From NCBI GenBank assembly GCA_964648215.1, contig CAZYMF010000103.1:1-16576 (forward strand): a stretch of DNA of 16,576 bases, in the 5' to 3' direction. The translations under genes and the position numbers were made by a program. Positions 1 to 5,385 of the stretch are shown here, piece after piece (within the stretch, counting starts at the first letter, position 1; the number at the start of each line of letters is the position of its first letter). Origin of the DNA: CAZYMF01 sp964648215. GTDB lineage: Bacteria > Desulfobacterota > Binatia > HRBIN30 > JACQVA1. The notes under the pieces are model-generated. The model ran no database searches. It saw only the letters and a program-made list of their open reading frames with translations, and was not told the origin of the DNA.

Positions 1-146
1 AGAGTCAAATGCGCCGACCAAAGCTTCAAGCCCCAAGGCGCAAACCTCAAGAGAAGCTTCAAGGTCGAAGTCGCAAGCTTCAAGAAGAGCGTCAAGGTCC
101 AAGTCGCAAACTCCGACCTTGGAACTTGACGCTTGAGGCTTGAAGC
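1..146. repeat. Spacer of AAGCTTCAAG repeats with long imperfect hairpin
   Basis: No gene is visible here. The 10-mer AAGCTTCAAG occurs directly at 21-30, 54-63 and 75-84, and inverted at 139-148, where it runs into the stop codon of the acyl-CoA synthetase. A second pair of arms, AGCGTCAAG (88-96) and CTTGACGCT (125-133), nests inside 75-84/139-148, so 75-148 can fold into one long imperfect hairpin. It lies just past the stop of the minus-strand gene and could act as a terminator or mRNA stabiliser, but it has no T tract. The fold is visible in the sequence; the role is inferred. Confidence 0.6.
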
Positions 147-1832
147 TTACACGGCCATCTCCCGCTTCAGCACGGTCTTGAGGATCTTGCCGCTCGGGTT
201 GCGCGGCAGCGGCTCGGCGCGCAGGTCGATGCGCACCGGCACCTTGAAGGCGGCGAGGTGCTGCGCCACGAAGTTCTGCAGGTCCTCCTGCGTCACCTGG
301 GAGCCGCTGCGGAGCTGCACCACGGCGGCGACCTCTTCGCCGAGAACCTTGTGCGGCAGGCCGACGACGGCGGCATCGACGACGTCGGGGTGGGTGTAGA
401 GCACGCTCTCCACCTCGACGCAGTAAACGTTCTCGCCGCCGCGGATGACCATGTCCTTGGCGCGGTCGACGATGTAGACGAACCCCTCGTCGTCGACGCG
501 GCCGAGGTCGCCCGAGTGCAACCACCCGTCGGTAAAGGTTTCGGCGGTCGCCTCCGGCTTCTTCCAGTAGCCCTTGACGACGTTGGGTCCCTTGATCCAG
601 ATCTCGCCCACCTCGCCTGCGGGCAGATCCTCGCCGTCGGGGTCGACGACGCGCACCTCGCAGACGGGGACCGGAACGCCGACGCTGTCGGGCTTGCGCT
701 CGTAGTCGACGCCGAAGTTCATCGTCGTCACCGACGAGGTCTCGGTCAGGCCGTAGCCGTTGCCCGGGGCGACGCTCGGGAACGCCTCCTTGATCCGGCG
801 TACCAGCTCCGGCGCCGCCGGCGCGCCGCCGTAGGCGACGTTGCGCACGCTCGACAGATCCCGCTGCGCGAAGCTCGGCGACTCGAGCACCTGCCACACC
901 ATCGCCGGCACGCCGCCGAAGCTGCTGATGCGCTCGCGCTCGATCAGCTCGAGGGCTCGCTCCGGATCCCACTTGTACATCATCACCAGCTTGCCGCCGA
1001 AGCCGGTGTTGGCGGCGAGGATCGAATGGCAGCCGGTAGCGTGGAAGAACGGCACGGAGATGAGCTGCGCCGGCTGCGGCGTGTCCGGCGGCGGCGGAAA
1101 CGTGGCGCCGCTGCGCAGCGCCCCGCGTGCCTGGGCGAAGGCCAGGCTCACCAGGTTGCTGCAGATGTTGCGATGGGTTCCCAGGGCGCCCTTGGGTCGG
1201 CCGGTGGTGCCGGAGGTGTAGAAGAGGGTGGCGTCGTCTTCCGGCTCGATGTCGACGTCGGGTAGGGAAGCGTCCCCAGGGGCATCGGCGACGAGGGAGG
1301 CGAACGGAATGGCCTGCGGCAGGCCGCTGTCGCCGCGGGCGACGACGATGCGTTCCAGGGCCAGGGCGCCGAGGTGCGGGGCGATGCGCTTGGCGCGGTC
1401 GGCGTCGGAGAACAGGAAGCGGGTGCCGGAGTCGCTCAGCCCGTACTCCAGCTCCTCGCCCGTCCACCAGGCATTCAGCGGCACGACGACGGCGCCGGCG
1501 GCGGCTGCGGCCCAGAAGGCGACCGACCACTCGGGGAAGTTGCGCATGGCGATGGCGACGCGGTCGCCCTTGCGCAGCCCCCACTCCTCGACCATGCGGC
1601 GCGCCAGATGCGCGCTCTGGCGGTAGTGCGTTTCGAACGAGGTGCGCTCGTCTTCATAGACGAGGAACGGCTTGTCGCCGTGGACGCGGCTCATCTCGAG
1701 CACGAGACGCAGCGACGACGGCGCGTTCTTCCAGGTCTTGGTGTTGACCCCGCGGATGCTCGTCTCCTCGATCTCGAACATGGCCCCGGGCTGCGTCAGC
1801 TCGGCGGTGACCTCGGCTATCGACGGCGGCAT
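147..1832 (-). CDS. Class I adenylate-forming acyl-CoA synthetase (fatty-acid/acyl-CoA ligase family)
   Basis: Predicted cytoplasmic enzyme of 561 residues, the usual length for ANL-superfamily acyl-CoA ligases. It would activate a carboxylic acid with ATP to an acyl-adenylate and then pass the acyl group to CoA. The core motifs are all present: P-loop YTSGTTGRPKG (205-215), GYGLTE (359-364), GWLHSGD (436-442), the hinge region RAKDMVIRGGENV (457-469) and the C-terminal PSGKI with the expected catalytic lysine K549. A proline-rich loop (FPPPP, about 245-249) precedes the acyl-pocket region, as in many medium/long-chain members. The open frame runs on upstream to about 2555, but the start at 1832 is favoured because AGGAGG lies 4 nt before the ATG and the extension is antisense to the neighbouring gene. 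It is divergent from the lipoprotein gene. Substrate chain length cannot be read from the sequence; an aromatic or branched acid is also possible. Confidence 0.93.
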   Translation of the reverse strand: MPPSIAEVTAELTQPGAMFEIEETSIRGVNTKTWKNAPSSLRLVLEMSRVHGDKPFLVYEDERTSFETHYRQSAHLARRMVEEWGLRKGDRVAIAMRNFPEWSVAFWAAAAAGAVVVPLNAWWTGEELEYGLSDSGTRFLFSDADRAKRIAPHLGALALERIVVARGDSGLPQAIPFASLVADAPGDASLPDVDIEPEDDATLFYTSGTTGRPKGALGTHRNICSNLVSLAFAQARGALRSGATFPPPPDTPQPAQLISVPFFHATGCHSILAANTGFGGKLVMMYKWDPERALELIERERISSFGGVPAMVWQVLESPSFAQRDLSSVRNVAYGGAPAAPELVRRIKEAFPSVAPGNGYGLTETSSVTTMNFGVDYERKPDSVGVPVPVCEVRVVDPDGEDLPAGEVGEIWIKGPNVVKGYWKKPEATAETFTDGWLHSGDLGRVDDEGFVYIVDRAKDMVIRGGENVYCVEVESVLYTHPDVVDAAVVGLPHKVLGEEVAAVVQLRSGSQVTQEDLQNFVAQHLAAFKVPVRIDLRAEPLPRNPSGKILKTVLKREMAV

Positions 1833-1950
1833 GAAACCTCCTGCTTTCCGGTGTTGTCCGGCGCGCGCCTGTCGCGCTCGGCATTCACGGAACGAGTATG
1901 ATGGGCGAGGCAGAGGATGCAAGTCCGACGACGGCCTGCCCCGCGGGAGG

Positions 1951-1979
1951 TTGACATTCGGCAAAGCGGGTAAGACGAT
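1951..1979 (+). promoter_or_regulatory. Possible promoter giving a leaderless transcript
   Basis: A perfect -35 hexamer TTGACA (1951-1956) is followed after 17 nt by GACGAT (1974-1979), a weak -10 with 3 of 6 consensus bases. The -10 would end only 6 nt before the ATG at 1986, so transcription would begin at or very near the start codon. No Shine-Dalgarno sequence is seen there, which agrees with leaderless translation. The -10 match is poor, so this is tentative. Confidence 0.3.
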
Positions 1980-1985
1980 CCGCCG

Positions 1986-4133
1986 ATGACGCGCAGAGAG
2001 TTTCTGGCGATCTCGTTGGCTTGCGCCCTGGCGGCGTGCGGGGACGATGACGGCGGCGGCGTTGCGTCGCCGGCGGCGCAGGACGGCTTCGTTGCGGCGG
2101 CGTATCTGCAGGAGCGGCAGCTCGACTACCTGCACTTCGCCACCGAGGTGTTCTCGCCCGGCGACGTCCTCAACGTCGTCTGCCACATGACCCGAGCTCG
2201 GGTCGAGCCGAGCTATCGGATCCCCGGCCAGGTGCCGGCCGATGCCTGGGATGCGCGCTTCACCAAGATGGCGACGCTGCAGGACACGCGCGACTTCGAC
2301 GCGCTCTATCTGCTGCAGATCCTGCTGGATTACCGCGACAACCCGCTGCTGCCGCGCGAGCTGGTGCAGAAGGTGGAGGACGCCCTGACGTCGTTCAAGA
2401 TGTGGTACACGGAGCCGACGCCGCCCGGCCTCCTCGACAACAGCTACTACTGGACCGAGAACCACGAGGCGCTCTACTACACGATCGCGTATCTCGTCGG
2501 CCAGCTCTACCCCGACCGTGCCCTGTCCACCGACGGCCGCAGCGGCGCGGAGCATCAGGCGTCCGCGCGCGAGCGCCTGCTACGCTGGTTCGACCTGCGT
2601 GCCCGCTTCGGCTTCTTCGAGTGGCACTCGAACGTGTACTACCAGAAAGACTTCACCCCGATGCTGACGCTCGCGGAGTTTGCCGACGACGAGGAGATTC
2701 GCACCCGCGCGGCAATGGTTCTCGACTTGCTCCTGTTCGACCTGGCGGTGCACACCTTCCGCGGCGCCTTCGGGGTCACCCGCGGGCGCTCGTACAAGAA
2801 GGACAAGATGACCTCGCTGGACGACAACACGTGGGGCGCGGTCAAGCTGGTGTTCGACACCACCGACTACCCGTACCAGTCGCATTCGCATCCCGACGCC
2901 ACCTTGCTCGCCCGCGCGCAACGCTATCGGCCGCCGGAGGCGGTCCTCCGGGTCGCTCGCGCCGCCGGGCCATTCGTGGACGAGGAACGGTTGGGAATCG
3001 ATCTCGACGAGGAGGCGCCGATCACGCCGTCCCCCATCGCGCCGTACGGGTTCTCCTTTTCCGATCCCGCCGACCTGCCCGTGTGGTGGAGCATGGGCGC
3101 CCTGACCGCTTGGCAGGTGGTGCCGCTGACACTGCAGACGCTCGAGACGTACGATCTGTGGGGAACGACGAACTTCAAGCCCTTCGCCGGCCTGCGACCG
3201 CTCACCCAGAACGTCCCGTTCGCCCAGAGCCTGGCCCTCTCGGCAGCCAAGCTCCTCGGCTTCGGCCTTCTCAAGCAGGTCGACACCTACACCTACCGGA
3301 CGCCGGACTACATGCTCTCGTCAGCGCTCGACTACCGCAAGGGCGCCCTGGGGGCGCAGTATCATTCGTGGCAGGCCACCTTCGACGCCAACGCCTTGAT
3401 CTTCACCAATCACCCGGTGACGCCGCCGGTGCAGTCGACGGTGTGGGGCGAGGACAACGAGGACTCCGGCGGGTACTGGACCGGGGAGGCGTCGATGCCG
3501 CGCTCGGCGCAGTTCGAGAACGTCGGCATTCACATCTACAACCCGCAGTACGCGGCGACGAACCCGCCCCCGTTCGACAGCTTCACCTACCAGCCGTACA
3601 CGCACGCCTACGTGCCGCAGGACCATTTCGACGAGGTCGCGCAGGAGGGTTCGTGGACCTTCGGTCGCTTCGGCGACGGCTACTTCGCCCTCTACTCGCA
3701 GCGACCGACGAAGTGGATCGTCTACGACCCGTCGGTGATTGCCACCAATGGCATGGTGAAGCCGTTCGATCTGCAAGCCGAGGGCGGGCCCGACAACGTC
3801 TGGATCGTCGAATGCGGCCGCCGCGTCGACTGGCCGAGCTTCGCCGCCTTTCGCGAGGCGATCCTGGCGGCGACCGTCACCGTCACCCCCAACGCCGACC
3901 CGACGCAGGGTGTGGACGTCGTCTTCGACTCTCCCAGCCTCGGCCAGGTCACCTTCGGCTGGGCGACGCCGTTCGTGGTGAGCGACGCCACCGTGTCCGT
4001 GTCGGGCAAACGCTTCGCCAACCCATGGTCGCAGACCGACCGCAACACCCGCGTCACCGACATCGAGATCGACGGCTTCGGCGTACACCTCGACTTCGAC
4101 GGCGCCCAGCGAAAGGTGTTCGGGGGAAAATAG
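1986..4133 (+). CDS. Tat-type lipoprotein, putative polysaccharide-lyase-like toroid protein
   Basis: Predicted exported lipoprotein of 715 residues with no named family that I can assign firmly. The N-terminus MTRREFLAISLACALAAC has a twin-arginine motif (RREFL, residues 3-7) and a lipobox LAAC with C18 as the likely lipidated residue, followed by an acidic/glycine linker. Residues about 35-430 are mostly helical and rich in aromatics, including WTENHEALYYTIAYLVG (about 155-171) and FGFFEWHSNVYY (about 207-218); this looks like the (alpha/alpha) toroid of heparinase/alginate-lyase-type enzymes, with His, Asn and Tyr available for catalysis. The last ~270 residues, with alternating hydrophobic strands, look like a beta-sandwich. 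A role in cutting or binding an acidic polysaccharide outside the cytoplasmic membrane is inferred from fold style only. It is transcribed away from the acyl-CoA synthetase and converges with the DHDPS-like gene. No ribosome binding site is evident. Confidence 0.8.
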   Translation: MTRREFLAISLACALAACGDDDGGGVASPAAQDGFVAAAYLQERQLDYLHFATEVFSPGDVLNVVCHMTRARVEPSYRIPGQVPADAWDARFTKMATLQDTRDFDALYLLQILLDYRDNPLLPRELVQKVEDALTSFKMWYTEPTPPGLLDNSYYWTENHEALYYTIAYLVGQLYPDRALSTDGRSGAEHQASARERLLRWFDLRARFGFFEWHSNVYYQKDFTPMLTLAEFADDEEIRTRAAMVLDLLLFDLAVHTFRGAFGVTRGRSYKKDKMTSLDDNTWGAVKLVFDTTDYPYQSHSHPDATLLARAQRYRPPEAVLRVARAAGPFVDEERLGIDLDEEAPITPSPIAPYGFSFSDPADLPVWWSMGALTAWQVVPLTLQTLETYDLWGTTNFKPFAGLRPLTQNVPFAQSLALSAAKLLGFGLLKQVDTYTYRTPDYMLSSALDYRKGALGAQYHSWQATFDANALIFTNHPVTPPVQSTVWGEDNEDSGGYWTGEASMPRSAQFENVGIHIYNPQYAATNPPPFDSFTYQPYTHAYVPQDHFDEVAQEGSWTFGRFGDGYFALYSQRPTKWIVYDPSVIATNGMVKPFDLQAEGGPDNVWIVECGRRVDWPSFAAFREAILAATVTVTPNADPTQGVDVVFDSPSLGQVTFGWATPFVVSDATVSVSGKRFANPWSQTDRNTRVTDIEIDGFGVHLDFDGAQRKVFGGK

Positions 4134-4219
4134 CTCAAAGCGAAAAGTCAGAAAGCGGAAAGCGAAAGGCGGAGAGCACAAAGGCAGAACGAGAAGGAAG
4201 GTCGCCGCAACGTCGAATG
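4134..4219. repeat. Purine-rich degenerate repeat in convergent spacer
   Basis: Immediately after the lipoprotein stop, about 4134-4202 is almost all purine on the plus strand and is built from variants of GAAAGCG, GCGGAAAGCGAAAGGCGG and similar words. No open reading frame, hairpin or RNA gene stands out in it. It resembles low-complexity decay or slippage sequence. Confidence 0.45.
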
Positions 4220-4253
4220 CCCTCTCCTTACCAAGGAGAGGGTCGGGGTGAGG
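4220..4253. repeat. REP-like palindrome with GGGGTGAGG tail (copy 1)
   Basis: CCCTCTCCTT (4220-4229) and AAGGAGAGGG (4233-4242) form a perfect 10-bp stem with a 3-nt loop, followed by the tail TCGGGGTGAGG. The same arrangement, slightly diverged, recurs at 16277-16308 inside a coding sequence. It lies between two convergent genes and could serve as a bidirectional terminator. The recurrence of stem and tail together is what marks it as an interspersed element rather than a plain terminator. Confidence 0.65.
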
Positions 4254-4274
4254 TTGACAACGGCCTCGATCTGC

Positions 4275-5261
4275 CTACCGGTCTCCGAGAAAAGGCGCGA
4301 CGAGCTCGCGATACGCCCGCTCCGAATCGCCGATCTCGCCGAGGCGCACCGCGCAATCGAGAAGCATCACACGATCCGACCCCGGACGCCGCGGGGCGCG
4401 CGGGTGAACGTCATCCGCGGTGAGTCCGCCGGTCAGGTGAAGATACTGCGCCGCCGCGTGCTTGTAGGCGGGGACCGGTGCGCGGAAGGCGACGTTGCCG
4501 AGGTGCTGCAACGCGTCGTTGAGGGCGAGAAAGCCGGTGTCTCCCGCGGCGAAGAGACGATCGCGCGCGGCGAACTTCTCCGGCGCCATGGTCGAGAGGC
4601 CGAGGAGGTAGTCGCTGCCGTAGGCTACCATGTCGATGGCGAGGTCGTTGCCGGTGTAGAGGCGAAAGTCCGGCCGCAGCCGGTCCCGCGCCGCGAGCCG
4701 CCGTAGCTCGACGGCGCGATCGAGCGAGGAGTGCTTGGCGCCGATGAGGCCGGGGACGTCGAGCAGGCGCTCGAAGCTCTCGTCGTCCCAGATCTCGCCG
4801 TGCGGCGCGAACACCGGGCCGAGCTCGAAGGCCAGGGCGCCGGCGCAGCCTTCAATGGCGCGGCGGTAGCACGCGGCGCGGTCGGACGGCGACAGGCCGT
4901 GCATGGCGCGGCACTGGACGATCACGGGGATTCCGTCGCGCGCCTCGATGGCGCGGACGGCGCTGCGATAGCCCGACGCGGCGTCGGCGAACGCGCCGGC
5001 GTAGAAGGGCGCGCCCGGGCCGAGGACGCGTCGGGTCGCGGCGAGCACCGCCTCGCGCTCCGCGGCGGAGAGGAGATCGCCGAAGCCGGTGTCCATGTTG
5101 ACGGCGACGTCGAGACCGGCCGCGTGCGTACGCCGCAGGTGGCCTTCAAAGGCGCTCCAGTCGATCTCGCCGCCGGGTGTGTACGGCAGCAGAACGGCGG
5201 AGATGCCGTGGATCGAGCGGCCGCAACGCAGGCGGGCAAAGGCGTCGGCGAGCGACGGCAT
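4275..5261 (-). CDS. DHDPS/NAL-superfamily aldolase or lyase (TIM barrel)
   Basis: Predicted cytoplasmic protein of 328 residues belonging to the dihydrodipicolinate synthase/N-acetylneuraminate lyase superfamily, class I aldolases that use a Schiff-base lysine on pyruvate-like or 2-keto acids. GLIGAKHSS (171-179) supplies the expected lysine K176, and DTGFGDLLSAAERE (57-70) sits where DapA has its GTTGE-type substrate loop. The lengths before and after these motifs fit one complete TIM barrel. The catalytic tyrosine expected about 28 residues before the lysine is not evident (the segment reads ALAFELGPVFAP, 142-153), so lysine biosynthesis is unlikely. The start at 5261 is chosen because the barrel begins soon after; the upstream extension looks non-coding, and the Shine-Dalgarno is weak. 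A 15-bp palindrome lies 10 nt upstream. It is divergent from the glycosyltransferase fusion. Substrate unknown; sugar-acid catabolism is the likely theme. Confidence 0.85.
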   Translation of the reverse strand: MPSLADAFARLRCGRSIHGISAVLLPYTPGGEIDWSAFEGHLRRTHAAGLDVAVNMDTGFGDLLSAAEREAVLAATRRVLGPGAPFYAGAFADAASGYRSAVRAIEARDGIPVIVQCRAMHGLSPSDRAACYRRAIEGCAGALAFELGPVFAPHGEIWDDESFERLLDVPGLIGAKHSSLDRAVELRRLAARDRLRPDFRLYTGNDLAIDMVAYGSDYLLGLSTMAPEKFAARDRLFAAGDTGFLALNDALQHLGNVAFRAPVPAYKHAAAQYLHLTGGLTADDVHPRAPRRPGSDRVMLLDCAVRLGEIGDSERAYRELVAPFLGDR

Positions 5262-5270
5262 GACGAGAGA

Positions 5271-5348
5271 GGAGCACACTGCTCCCCTCCGCCGCAAGTG
5301 CGGAGCTCTCGAGCGAACGTTGAGTTCGCCACCTCGCTGGCATAAGAG
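5271..5348. promoter_or_regulatory. Divergent control region with inverted repeats and a possible promoter
   Basis: Between two divergent genes there are three small inverted repeats: GGAGCA-CAC-TGCTCC (5271-5285, perfect), CTCCGC...GCGGAG (about 5287-5305) and CGAAC-GTTGA-GTTCG (5314-5328). A plus-strand promoter could use TTGAGT (5320-5325) and CATAAG (5341-5346) with a 15-nt spacer, which is short. The third repeat overlaps that -35. Operator function is inferred from position only. Confidence 0.3.
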
Positions 5349-5385
5349 TCCGCCATGCGCGTGGTCGCGGCGGAGCGTGGGCACC

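Noticed and set aside
1..146. CRISPR-like array suggested by repeated AAGCTTCAAG
   Set aside because: Repeat units are 10 nt with irregular spacing, one is inverted, and no cas gene is present.
1833..2555. 240-residue upstream extension of the acyl-CoA synthetase frame
   Set aside because: It runs antisense through the lipoprotein gene; a strong AGGAGG sits just before the ATG at 1832 and the family length fits that start.
2402..4423. 673-codon plus-strand frame overlapping the lipoprotein gene
   Set aside because: Arg/Pro-rich shifted-frame translation without domains; the frame starting at 1986 has a signal peptide and ordered hydrophobic pattern.
4275..5261. dapA, lysine biosynthesis
   Set aside because: The family fold and lysine are present, but the catalytic tyrosine and canonical substrate loop are not, and no lysine genes are nearby.
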